From positions 1 to 18,856 of the forward strand of contig JAFWUX010000056.1 in the NCBI GenBank assembly GCA_017523995.1: a stretch of 18,856 nucleotides of DNA. The letters run 5' to 3'. How positions within the stretch are numbered: the stretch's first letter is position 1; each line of letters begins with the position of its first letter. Shown here piece after piece: positions 1-6,301 of this stretch. The DNA comes from Oscillospiraceae bacterium. Its GTDB lineage: Bacteria > Bacillota_A > Clostridia > Oscillospirales > Ruminococcaceae. The notes under the pieces were generated by a model. That model saw only the letters and a list, made by a program, of their open reading frames with translations. It was not told the origin of the DNA and did no database searches. A program made the translations under genes and the position numbers.

Positions 1-141
1 AAAAAGCTCGACCAAAACTTTTATTTTGACGCTCCGGCGGCGTAATGCGAATCCGGAATGCTTTAGCAATACGGAGCCGCGCACGGCGCGGTGAAAAAGC
101 TCGACCAAAACTTTTATTTTGACGCTCCTGCAGCGTAATGC
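1..141. repeat. Two direct copies of a 48-base intergenic repeat
   Basis: Positions 1-48 and 94-141 match at 46 of 48 bases (differences at offsets 36 and 39) with a 93-base period. The unit begins AAAAAGCTCGACC and ends GCTCC, a short GC-rich variable stretch, then CGTAATGC. Between the copies lies a perfect hairpin, CCGCGC (77-82) ACG GCGCGG (86-91). A third, more diverged copy lies at 4100-4142 beyond the radA 3' end in the same orientation, so this is a dispersed family. No gene is visible in positions 1-270. Confidence 0.85.
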
Positions 142-145
142 ATAA

Positions 146-173
146 CCGCTCCCGTTTACGAAAACAGGAGCGG
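146..173. other. Intergenic hairpin left of the pyk 3' end
   Basis: CCGCTCC (146-152) pairs with GGAGCGG (167-173). After a C/A mismatch the stem continues as GTTT (154-157) with AAAC (162-165) around a four-base loop. No clean T-run follows on either strand, although the plus side is moderately T-rich (CTTCGTTCTATTTC). It could be the terminator of a gene left of the window or another module of the repeat family here. Confidence 0.5.
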
Positions 174-197
174 CTTCGTTCTATTTCAGTATAAACA

Positions 198-252
198 TGG
201 GATTCCAAAGGGACAGTGTCCCTTTGGCGGGGTTTGGGGCAGCGCCCCATTA
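198..252 (-). terminator. Two-hairpin element at the pyk 3' end (candidate terminator and repeat unit)
   Basis: Read on the pyk strand, TGGGGC GCT GCCCCA (249-235) is followed by the 10-bp stem CCAAAGGGAC/GTCCCTTTGG (227-205, three-base loop), then AATCCCATGTTTAT. Its position about 20 bases past the pyk stop suits transcript termination, but the T-tract is short. The same layout, with different hairpin arms, follows radA at 4161-4231, so this is a repeat family as well as a possible terminator. Confidence 0.55.
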
Positions 253-270
253 TCAATCATCGCAGATGCC

Positions 271-1698
271 TTATTCAATCGCTTCGACCTTGAGGAGATT
301 CGTTGTGCCGGAGACGCCGAGCGGGACGCCTGCCGTAATGACAACCAGATCGCCGGGCTCTGCATAGCCTGCCTTGCAGGTTGCTTCGACCGCGTGCTTG
401 AACAGCGCATCGGTGCTGCTCTCCTCATCAATCACCAGCGGGTGCACGCCCCATGACATGTTCATCTGGCGCTGCACCATTTCATCCGTTGTGCAGGAGA
501 TGATCGGGAACATCGGACGGTATTTCGAGAGCAGACGCGCTGTCTCGCCGCCCTTTGTCACGGTGACAATCGCCGTTGCGTCGAGGTCATGCGCGGTTGT
601 GACGGTTGCATGCGCGATTGCATCCGCGATGGTCGCTTTTGCGTCAATGCGCGCGAGGAATTCGCTCTTGTAGTCGATGCTGCTCTCGGTGGTCAGGGCG
701 ATGCGCGCCATTGTCTGCACCGTCTCGACCGGATGCTGACCTGCGGCCGTCTCGCCGGAGGTCATGATCGCGCTGGTGCCGTCATAGATCGCGTTTGCAA
801 CGTCCGTGATCTCCGCTCGCGTCGGGCGCGGGTTGTTGATCATGGATTCCAGCATCTGCGTTGCGGTAATCACCTGCTTGCCCGCTTCGTAGCCCTTGCG
901 GATCAGCTTCTTCTGGATATCGGGAATCTGCTCGAACGGAATCTCGACGCCCATATCGCCGCGCGCGACCATGATGCCGTCCGCCGCTTCGAGGATTTCA
1001 TCAATGTTGTTGACGCCCTCGCGGTTCTCGATCTTTGCGATGATGCGGACGCCGTACCAGCCGAGGCTCTGCGTGAATTTGCGCAGATAGCGGATATCCG
1101 CGCCGGTTCTGGCAAAGCTCGCCGCGATGAAATCAAAGCCGAGCTTTGCGCCGAATTCCAGATCCTCCATATCCGCATCGCTGAGATACGGCATCGAGAG
1201 ATGGACATCGGGGAAGTTGCAGGATTTGTGGTTCGAGAGCGTGCCGCCGTGGATGATCCGGCACTCGATATCGGTTGCGGAGACATGCTCAATGCGCATT
1301 TCTACCAGACCGTCATTGATCATGACCGTGTCGCCGGGCTTGACGTCCTTGGTCAGGCGCGGATAGTTGACGCTGCCGATTTTCTCATCGCAGGGGACAT
1401 CGCGCGTGGTCAGCGTATACATATCGCCGTCATGGATTTCGACGGAGCCCTCCGGAAATGTGCGCAGACGCACCTCCGGACCTTTCGTATCCAGCATCGT
1501 TGCAATCGGGAGACCGAGCTCCTCGCGCAGGCGCTTGACCTGCTCAAAGCGCTTCTGATCCTTTTCGTAGTCGGCGTGCGAGAAATTGAAGCGGGCGACA
1601 TTCATGCCTGCCTGCATCATCTGGCGCAGAACCTCGTCCTTGTCGGTCGCCGGACCGATCGTACATACGATTTTTGTTTTTCTGAGCTGCTGAAGCAT
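271..1698 (-). CDS. pyk: Pyruvate kinase
   Basis: Encodes a 475-residue pyruvate kinase, the cytosolic enzyme that transfers phosphate from phosphoenolpyruvate to ADP as the last ATP-yielding step of glycolysis. Visible family motifs, in order: KTKIVCTIGPAT at the N-terminus, the potassium/nucleotide region NVARFNFSHADYE, MLDTKGPEVR, the active-site strand IIAKIENREGVNNIDEI, the metal-binding GIMVARGDMGVE, then ITATQMLESM, RPTRAEITDVANA and SGETAAG. The length fits the short form without the extra C-terminal phosphohistidine-like domain found in Bacillus enzymes. The ATG at 1698-1696 has an upstream AAAGGAG at good spacing. The gene follows four small same-strand genes after a 54-base gap; whether it shares their promoter is not visible. 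Its 3' flank holds a hairpin repeat. Confidence 0.98.
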   Translation of the reverse strand: MLQQLRKTKIVCTIGPATDKDEVLRQMMQAGMNVARFNFSHADYEKDQKRFEQVKRLREELGLPIATMLDTKGPEVRLRTFPEGSVEIHDGDMYTLTTRDVPCDEKIGSVNYPRLTKDVKPGDTVMINDGLVEMRIEHVSATDIECRIIHGGTLSNHKSCNFPDVHLSMPYLSDADMEDLEFGAKLGFDFIAASFARTGADIRYLRKFTQSLGWYGVRIIAKIENREGVNNIDEILEAADGIMVARGDMGVEIPFEQIPDIQKKLIRKGYEAGKQVITATQMLESMINNPRPTRAEITDVANAIYDGTSAIMTSGETAAGQHPVETVQTMARIALTTESSIDYKSEFLARIDAKATIADAIAHATVTTAHDLDATAIVTVTKGGETARLLSKYRPMFPIISCTTDEMVQRQMNMSWGVHPLVIDEESSTDALFKHAVEATCKAGYAEPGDLVVITAGVPLGVSGTTNLLKVEAIE

Positions 1699-1752
1699 AA
1701 TTGATACTCCTTTATCTATTTTTCAGGATCGGGAGATCCTGTGAATTGGCGG

Positions 1753-2259
1753 TTAGAATATTTTGATCCATCGTTCGACCGCAGCCGGACGCATATCTTC
1801 CTGAACAAACTTCACGGTATAAACCCATGTCCAGCCCTCGCAATCGCGCTCCATAAGAGAAATCATAAAGCCGTCTGCAACCGGATTCGGATCATGTCCC
1901 CAGCGGATTTTTCCGAAATGAAGCCCGTATAATATCAGTTCCTTCTCATAGATTTGATCCATTTCATCCGGAAACCACTGCGGATACTTGTGTGCAAGCC
2001 ATTTATCATTGGTATTCAGATTTTTCAGCCAGCCGTATGCCTTCCGGATGTATGCATCAAGATTGTTCAGTACATCAAGCATCCGTTTGACCGTTTCCGC
2101 AGGAATCATACGGTCGGGCGCATCCGCACAGATTTCGACCGCATCCCATTCCTCCGTATAAAACTCCGTAAATGCTATGCCGTCCGCAAAGTGAAAATGC
2201 GAAAGATCCCTGTTTTTCAAAAGGGCGATGACATCTTCTATGGAATTGTATTCATACAC
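1753..2259 (-). CDS. Unrecognised 168-residue protein, paralogue of the next gene upstream
   Basis: I do not recognise the function. The protein is acidic and probably soluble, with no signal peptide or membrane segment. It shares two blocks with the adjacent gene product: MLDVLNNLDAYIRKAYGWLK in the middle, and a late block around LHFGKIRWGH, then DGFMISL. The helical 'LNNLD...KA..WL' pattern recalls small DUF-type proteins that sit beside polymorphic-toxin or Smi1-like genes, but no named family is claimed. The start is taken as the GTG at 2259-2257, because AAGGAG lies eight bases upstream; an in-frame GTG three codons earlier overlaps that ribosome binding site. It follows its paralogue at 12 bases, so the two are probably co-transcribed. 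Confidence 0.75.
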   Translation of the reverse strand: MYEYNSIEDVIALLKNRDLSHFHFADGIAFTEFYTEEWDAVEICADAPDRMIPAETVKRMLDVLNNLDAYIRKAYGWLKNLNTNDKWLAHKYPQWFPDEMDQIYEKELILYGLHFGKIRWGHDPNPVADGFMISLMERDCEGWTWVYTVKFVQEDMRPAAVERWIKIF

Positions 2260-2271
2260 AGCAGTCACTCC

Positions 2272-2721
2272 TTATTCACATCCCCATGCTTCGAGCGTAA
2301 ACGGATGCCTGTCGGGATAATGAAACTTTACGGAAAAATCCAGAGGATAATATTCGACTGTTGTGAAGGTCATCACGAAGCCGTTTTCATCCGGATGATT
2401 GCCATGCCCCCAGCGAAAATGCCCGAAATAGATGCCGCAGACTGCAAAGCCTTTGTCCAGTGCATGCGGATAGGCGTCAAGGTCGATTTTCACATCTTTG
2501 AGCAGGCGGTGAGCCTTTTCGGTGCAGTCATCCAGATTGTTCAGCACATCAAGCATCTGATTCGCAGTTTGATCCGGAATCTGACCGTCCGGCGCTTCTA
2601 TGACAATCTCTCCTGCTTCACGGGAATACACATACGCACAGCCGTTCCGGAAGTCAAAATCTTCATAGTTCCGGTTTCCGAGCAGACAGATAATATGCTT
2701 GACAGAAAACAGTTTTTCCAC
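2272..2721 (-). CDS. Unrecognised 149-residue protein, paralogue of the following gene
   Basis: Function unknown. It aligns along its length with the neighbouring 168-residue protein: QMLDVLNNLDDCTEKAHRLL matches MLDVLNNLDAYIRKAYGWLK, and GIYFGHFRWGHGNHPDENGF matches the late block. It ends LEAWGCE. The chosen start is the GTG at 2721-2719, eight bases after a G-rich AGGGGGG site; a GTG nine bases further upstream would sit on that site. Both paralogues begin with the same TGACTGCTGTG sequence, consistent with a tandem duplication. The frame is open further upstream, but that part overlaps the preceding gene and has no start signal. Confidence 0.72.
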   Translation of the reverse strand: MEKLFSVKHIICLLGNRNYEDFDFRNGCAYVYSREAGEIVIEAPDGQIPDQTANQMLDVLNNLDDCTEKAHRLLKDVKIDLDAYPHALDKGFAVCGIYFGHFRWGHGNHPDENGFVMTFTTVEYYPLDFSVKFHYPDRHPFTLEAWGCE

Positions 2722-2746
2722 AGCAGTCACCCCCCTGTATTTCCGC

Positions 2747-3325
2747 CTATAAAACCGGATGCAGCACACCGTCACGGTCACAGGCGGCAATGTCGATCTG
2801 CGTGAAGCATTCCGAGAACAGCGCTTCGGTAAATGGCGCACCGTCGGTGATCTCGAGAAATTCGGATTCGCTGACCGTGCAGCCGAGCTGAATCCGGACG
2901 GCACACGCGGCATGCATCTGTTCCGTCTGCGGTTCGTAGTCCGCAGGGATTTCCGTGCCGCAGACCGCGCCGTCATAGCCATGATACCGGTTATCGAAAA
3001 TTACGGTCTCTGTGCCGCATGCCGTACACTGCACGCTGATGCGCTTCAGATCGGCAAACGCCGGTTTTTCCGGCAGGCGGAAATCGCGCAGATCCCCTGT
3101 CTGCATGTAGTCCGCCAGACGCGCCCAGCCGGTGCCGGATGTCATTGCGGCGACCGCATCCGCATAGGGCTTGCACTGTGCCTGCTCCTCTGCGGTCAAA
3201 GTATTCTGAAAGATGCGGAACTGTTTGCAGCCGCAGGGGCACCGGAGCTGCAAGGTCAAAGTATCCTTTGTGCAGGCGGTTTCCTCCGCAATGCCGCGCA
3301 GATGATACGGAATCGGCAGGCTCAT
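2747..3325 (-). CDS. Unrecognised 192-residue Cys-rich protein with a putative zinc site
   Basis: Function unknown. It has a compact CPCGC cluster (Cys29, 31, 33) and a later CTAC pair (Cys100 and 103), followed by TVIFDNRYHGYDG around residues 107-119. A CxCxC cluster, then CxxC, then an FD..(K/Y)HGYDG-like stretch is a pattern I associate with uncharacterised Firmicute zinc-ribbon proteins; this is recall, not a search. No membrane segment or signal peptide is seen. The start at 3325 has only a weak upstream GGGGCG. It lies 15 bases after the preceding same-strand gene and 25 bases before the next, so it looks like part of the four-gene unit. Confidence 0.75.
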   Translation of the reverse strand: MSLPIPYHLRGIAEETACTKDTLTLQLRCPCGCKQFRIFQNTLTAEEQAQCKPYADAVAAMTSGTGWARLADYMQTGDLRDFRLPEKPAFADLKRISVQCTACGTETVIFDNRYHGYDGAVCGTEIPADYEPQTEQMHAACAVRIQLGCTVSESEFLEITDGAPFTEALFSECFTQIDIAACDRDGVLHPVL

Positions 3326-3340
3326 GTCATGCGCCCCGCA

Positions 3341-3868
3341 TCAGTTTCCGCAGATGCGGCAGCCGCACCATGTCAGATAGGCGCCGTGCCGCTTGCAGCG
3401 CGGAAATCCGTTCAGCGCCGGATCGTCATCATCCATTTCGTCACACCAGTCCGCGAGCGCATCGGGGTTGATATCCGCCGCTTTGAGCCGGAAGAACCGC
3501 TTGCGGAACCACCCGAGCATCGGCATCAGGCGCTCCGCATTCGGGCGGAAATTCAGCGTATCCCAGCCGGTTTTCTGCGAGGCGGCGTCTGTCACGCGCA
3601 CCCAGAACTGACGGTCTGCCTCGAAGGATGCGGGGTCCCACGGCATATCGGCAATGCAGAAGCCGATGCTGCCCGTGCCGCGCGTTGCGTCATGCTCTGC
3701 CAGCCAGACTGCCATGCGCTTCTGCGAATCGGTCTCCGCGAGCGCTGAGGCTGCCAGCACTAAAATCTGAATGAGGACATCGGTGCCCTGATCGGAAATG
3801 CTGATCTGTTCTTCCGGCGGATCGCTGCGCCGGACGCTGAAAATATTTGCCATATGCTGCGTGTTCAC
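3341..3868 (-). CDS. Unrecognised 175-residue protein with a C-terminal Cys/His cluster
   Basis: Function unknown. The body holds Trp/Phe-rich segments (GWFRKRFFRL near the middle) and an acidic DWCDEMDDDD stretch. The last 18 residues carry Cys158, His161, Cys168, Cys170 and Cys173, a likely zinc-binding knuckle at the extreme C-terminus. The reading frame begins at a GTG (3868-3866) directly behind AAAGGAT, which is very close; an ATG at 3853 is the alternative, with that site rather far away. It is the first gene of the minus-strand group of four and lies next to the tandem-hairpin region. No convincing promoter was found upstream. Confidence 0.7.
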   Translation of the reverse strand: MNTQHMANIFSVRRSDPPEEQISISDQGTDVLIQILVLAASALAETDSQKRMAVWLAEHDATRGTGSIGFCIADMPWDPASFEADRQFWVRVTDAASQKTGWDTLNFRPNAERLMPMLGWFRKRFFRLKAADINPDALADWCDEMDDDDPALNGFPRCKRHGAYLTWCGCRICGN

Positions 3869-3920
3869 ATCCTTTTGATGATTTCAGAACGGACAAAAGC
3901 CTGATCTTGCATATCAATCT

Positions 3921-4109
3921 GTGAATTGCGCTGCAATTCACTTAGGGGAGCCCTCTATCGCAGGGCTCCCCTCTCCGAAAAACGATCCACCGGATCGTTT
4001 TATCGGATTCACCCCTGCGGAGCTCCTAAAGCAGGGGTATTTCGCACTCTGCGGAGTGCGACCAAAGGGCGCCGCCCTTTGGAAACCTGCGAGCTTTTGA
4101 AAAAGCTCG
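3921..4109. repeat. Train of seven consecutive hairpins
   Basis: Seven inverted repeats follow each other with almost no spacer. 3921-3941: 9-bp stem GTGAATTGC. 3944-3972: 11-bp stem AGGGGAGCCCT. 3975-4006: CCGA plus AAAACGATCC, 14 bp with one bulge. 4011-4038: 8-bp stem ACCCCTGC. 4042-4061: 8-bp stem TCGCACTC. 4062-4082: 9-bp stem CCAAAGGGC. 4090-4109: 9-bp arms CGAGCTTTT. All arms are perfect apart from the single bulge, and each hairpin has a different sequence. The region fills most of the gap between the start of the minus-strand four-gene group and the end of radA. I see no coding potential in it. Confidence 0.9.
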
Positions 4110-4142
4110 ACCAAAACTTTTATATTGGCGCTCCGGTAACGC
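4100..4142. repeat. Third copy of the AAAAAGCTCGACC repeat
   Basis: This stretch matches the repeats at 1-48 and 94-141 through AAAAAGCTCGACC and the following AAAACTTTTAT, with two substitutions before GCTCC, then diverges after the GG. As at pyk, it lies on the far side of the 3' hairpin element of a minus-strand gene (radA). Its first bases also form the right arm of the last hairpin in the 3921-4109 train, which links the two repeat types physically. Confidence 0.85.
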
Positions 4143-4160
4143 TTTTTATCCATACATAAA

Positions 4161-4231
4161 ATGGGGTCTGGGGATAATATCCCCAGCGGGGGATTGGGGC
4201 ACAGTTTGCGCAGCAACACTGTAAGCCCCCA
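4161..4231 (-). terminator. Two-hairpin element at the radA 3' end (candidate terminator and repeat unit)
   Basis: On the radA strand a long interrupted hairpin comes first: GGGGC/GCCCC (4225-4229 with 4196-4200), continuing with ACAGT/ACTGT and TTGC/GCAA. It is followed by the perfect 8-bp stem CTGGGGAT/ATCCCCAG (4186-4168), then ACCCCATTTTATG. The short T-run after the second hairpin fits an intrinsic terminator. The frame AATGGGG...GCCCCAA.CCCC...hairpin...CCCAT is shared with the pyk 3' end. Confidence 0.6.
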
Positions 4232-5635
4232 TTATGAATCCGTCGGAGACTCCTTTGATTCGAGTACCGAGAATGCCTCGCGCAGGCTGGAAACGCCGCG
4301 CAGCCGGATCGTGAACCGCTCGGTCTGCAAGGTGCGGAGCGTCTGCTTCGGCAGGATGCACTCCGTAAAGCCGAGCCGCTCTGCCTCCTGAATCCGCTGT
4401 GCCGCATTCGAGACCGACCGCAGCTCGCCGCCCAGACCGATCTCACCGAATGCGATGAAGGTCTCGGGGATGGGCTTGTTCATGATCGCGGAATACAGCG
4501 CGAGCGCGACGGCGAGGTCTCCGGCGGGTTCGTCGAGCCGGAATCCGCCGACAATGTTCAGATAGACATCGAGTGCCGCAACGCGCAGCCCGATGCGCTT
4601 TTCCAGCACCGCGAGCAGAATATACACGCGGTTGTAATCAAGCCCTGTTGCTGTGCGGCGCGGCGCCGAAAGTGTACTCTTTGTACAGAGCGCCTGAATC
4701 TCTGCGAGGATCGGGCGGCTGCCCTCCATCATGCAGCAGACGCATGTGCCGGAGACGCCGATCGGTCTGCCGTCAAGCAGCATTGCCGAGGGGTTCGCGA
4801 CTTCGGTCAGACCGGTATCGCGCATCTCAAAGACGCCGATCTCATTCGTCGAGCCGAAGCGGTTTTTGACCGCACGCAGCACGCGGATGCTCTGATAGCG
4901 GTCGCCCTCAAAGATCAGCACGGCATCGACCAGATGCTCCATGACCTTCGGACCGGCGATTGAGCCCTCCTTCGTCACATGCCCGACGAGAAAAACGGGG
5001 ATTTCCTTCGCTTTTGCCGTCTGCATGAACATCGCGGTGCATTCGCGCACCTGCACAACCGATCCGGCGCCGGAGCTTAAACCGGCAATATGCATGGTCT
5101 GGATCGAGTCGATGATGACGATATCCGGCTCGCTCTGCATGATCGTATCGCAGATGGATTCCGCGTCATTGACGGTCAGCAGATAGAGGTTTTCTGTGTT
5201 GACGCCGAGACGTCCGGCGCGCAGCTTGATCTGTCTTGCGGATTCCTCTCCCGAGACATAGAGCACGGAGTGATCTTCGCCGAGATACTGGCAGATTTGC
5301 AGCAGCAGCGTACTTTTACCGATGCCCGGTTCACCGCCGAGCAGCACCACGGAGCCCTTGACCAATCCGCCGCCGAGCACACGGTTCAGCTCCGGAATGC
5401 CCGTATCATAGCGGATATCCTCATTCAGGCTGACCTCGGCAAGCTCGCGAATCTGTCCGGAGACATCGGTCGGCGCGCTCCTGCTGACAGCGCTGCTGCC
5501 GCGCGCGGGGACGCGGATTTCCGGCAGGGCTTCTTCAATCGTGTTCCATGCGCCGCAGTTTGTGCATCTGCCGCTCCATTTGAGGTATTCGGCGCCGCAT
5601 GCGGTGCATTCGTATCTTGTTTTTGCTTTTGCCAT
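4232..5635 (-). CDS. radA: DNA repair protein RadA (Sms)
   Basis: Encodes a 467-residue RadA, a RecA-like ATPase that processes recombination intermediates and promotes branch migration. The four-cysteine zinc finger CTACG...CTNCG is at residues 10-27, Walker A GEPGIGKST at 101-109, the Walker B-like strand DIVIIDSIQT at 171-180 and the RadA-specific KNRFG at 257-261. The C-terminal third is the Lon-protease-like domain. Length is close to the usual 450-460. The ATG at 5635 begins MAKAKTRYEC, a typical RadA start. It lies 12 bases behind the stop of a 58-residue membrane protein and has only a weak ribosome binding site, suggesting translational coupling. The shared promoter is at 5867-5895. 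Confidence 0.98.
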   Translation of the reverse strand: MAKAKTRYECTACGAEYLKWSGRCTNCGAWNTIEEALPEIRVPARGSSAVSRSAPTDVSGQIRELAEVSLNEDIRYDTGIPELNRVLGGGLVKGSVVLLGGEPGIGKSTLLLQICQYLGEDHSVLYVSGEESARQIKLRAGRLGVNTENLYLLTVNDAESICDTIMQSEPDIVIIDSIQTMHIAGLSSGAGSVVQVRECTAMFMQTAKAKEIPVFLVGHVTKEGSIAGPKVMEHLVDAVLIFEGDRYQSIRVLRAVKNRFGSTNEIGVFEMRDTGLTEVANPSAMLLDGRPIGVSGTCVCCMMEGSRPILAEIQALCTKSTLSAPRRTATGLDYNRVYILLAVLEKRIGLRVAALDVYLNIVGGFRLDEPAGDLAVALALYSAIMNKPIPETFIAFGEIGLGGELRSVSNAAQRIQEAERLGFTECILPKQTLRTLQTERFTIRLRGVSSLREAFSVLESKESPTDS

Positions 5636-5647
5636 CGTGATCGGGGG

Positions 5648-5824
5648 TCAGCGCATCAGCGGGAAGATGACAAAGCCCAGCAGCATCACAACCAGACTCG
5701 CGATGATGAAGATGCGCAGCCAGAGCGGCTTGTTCGATCTGTGCGGCTGCGGATTGCGCGCTGCGGCACGCTTTTCCTGCCGGTTTCTGCCGTTGTTCGG
5801 CGTCTGCTTTTTGGATTTGCTCAT
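5648..5824 (-). CDS. Small single-pass membrane protein upstream of radA
   Basis: A 58-residue protein with a basic, Asn/Arg/Gln-rich N-terminal half (MSKSKKQTPNNGRNRQEKRA) and one hydrophobic helix, roughly residues 35-56, ending FPLMR. The positive-inside rule puts the N-terminus in the cytoplasm. AAAGGAG lies at good spacing before the ATG at 5824. It is the first gene of a two-gene unit with radA. I do not recognise a family; short basic single-helix proteins at this sort of position are common in Firmicutes and usually annotated as hypothetical. Confidence 0.8.
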   Translation of the reverse strand: MSKSKKQTPNNGRNRQEKRAAARNPQPHRSNKPLWLRIFIIASLVVMLLGFVIFPLMR

Positions 5825-5866
5825 TCGTAACAGCTCCTTTATATATCAGATTGCACACTTACTTTT

Positions 5867-5895
5867 ATTATAGCACATCCCTTCGCAAAACGCAA
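5867..5895 (-). promoter_or_regulatory. Promoter of the small membrane protein-radA unit
   Basis: On the minus strand, TTGCGT (5895-5890) and TATAAT (5872-5867) are separated by exactly 17 bases. The -10 lies about 43 bases before the start codon at 5824. Confidence 0.8.
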
Positions 5896-5905
5896 GAGCA
5901 CAGGC

Positions 5906-6022
5906 AAATTAGAAATGAGAAATTAGAAATGAGAAAATATGGTATGCGCTTCGCGCATGTATCTTAAATATAGTGAGGAGATAGGAGTGAGAAGTGAGGA
6001 GATGCGGTGTCCGCTGCGCGGA
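5906..6022. repeat. Two purine-rich microrepeat tracts, each followed by a hairpin
   Basis: The 14-base unit AAATTAGAAATGAG occurs twice in tandem (5906-5919, 5920-5933), followed by the hairpin ATGCGC TTC GCGCAT (5944-5958). A second tract has GTGAGGAGAT at 5973-5982 and 5994-6003 with related GGAGTGAG between, followed by TCCGC TGC GCGGA (6010-6022). The two units share the plan of purine microrepeat, hairpin, then AT-rich sequence. The rest of the gap (6023-6190) shows no further gene or clear structure. Confidence 0.75.
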
Positions 6023-6190
6023 TGAATATATAGATCGGCAGCTGTGCCTTTTGACTGCCGCGTATTGCGTAATCTCAGCTCATCGCGCTGAAATGCGGTT
6101 TGGTTCCTGGAAAGCGATAGAAAAACGGATGCAGGCACTGCCCGTCCGCAATATTCAGCAAATTATAAGATGTTGACGGGCGAATGCTAC

Positions 6191-6219
6191 TTGACAACCG
6201 AACAAATCTTTGATATAAT
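6191..6219 (+). promoter_or_regulatory. Promoter of the pspA gene
   Basis: Consensus TTGACA (6191-6196) and TATAAT (6214-6219) with a 17-base spacer. This is a strong vegetative sigma-A type promoter, unlike the sigma-54-dependent psp promoter of enterobacteria. The predicted leader is about 75 bases. Confidence 0.92.
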
Positions 6220-6301
6220 AGGCTTAACGGCAGCTTGATGCTGCATCGTCACATTTTATTTCATGAACAAAATCTCGAACGGAAACAGGAGGGTTACTCA
6301 G

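Noticed and set aside
589..1704. Long plus-strand open frame of 371 codons opposite pyk
   Set aside because: It lies fully antisense to a pyruvate kinase with all motifs, has no recognisable domain and no ribosome binding site; GC-rich codon structure keeps the opposite frame open.
1724..1741. Hairpin CAGGATC GGGA GATCCTG between the small-gene cluster and pyk as a terminator
   Set aside because: On the gene strand it is followed by an A-run, not a T-run.
2722..2982. N-terminal extension of the 149-residue paralogue into the preceding gene
   Set aside because: It overlaps the preceding Cys-rich gene and lacks a start signal; the paralogue alignment ends at the chosen GTG region.
3880..3940. 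Possible minus-strand promoter TTGCAG-17-TATGCA upstream of the four-gene cluster
   Set aside because: The -10 matches consensus at only about half its positions and overlaps a hairpin arm, so it is too weak to list.
3921..4231. Hairpin region as a CRISPR array or insertion sequence
   Set aside because: The hairpins differ in sequence, there are no regular spacers, and there is no transposase or terminal-repeat pair.
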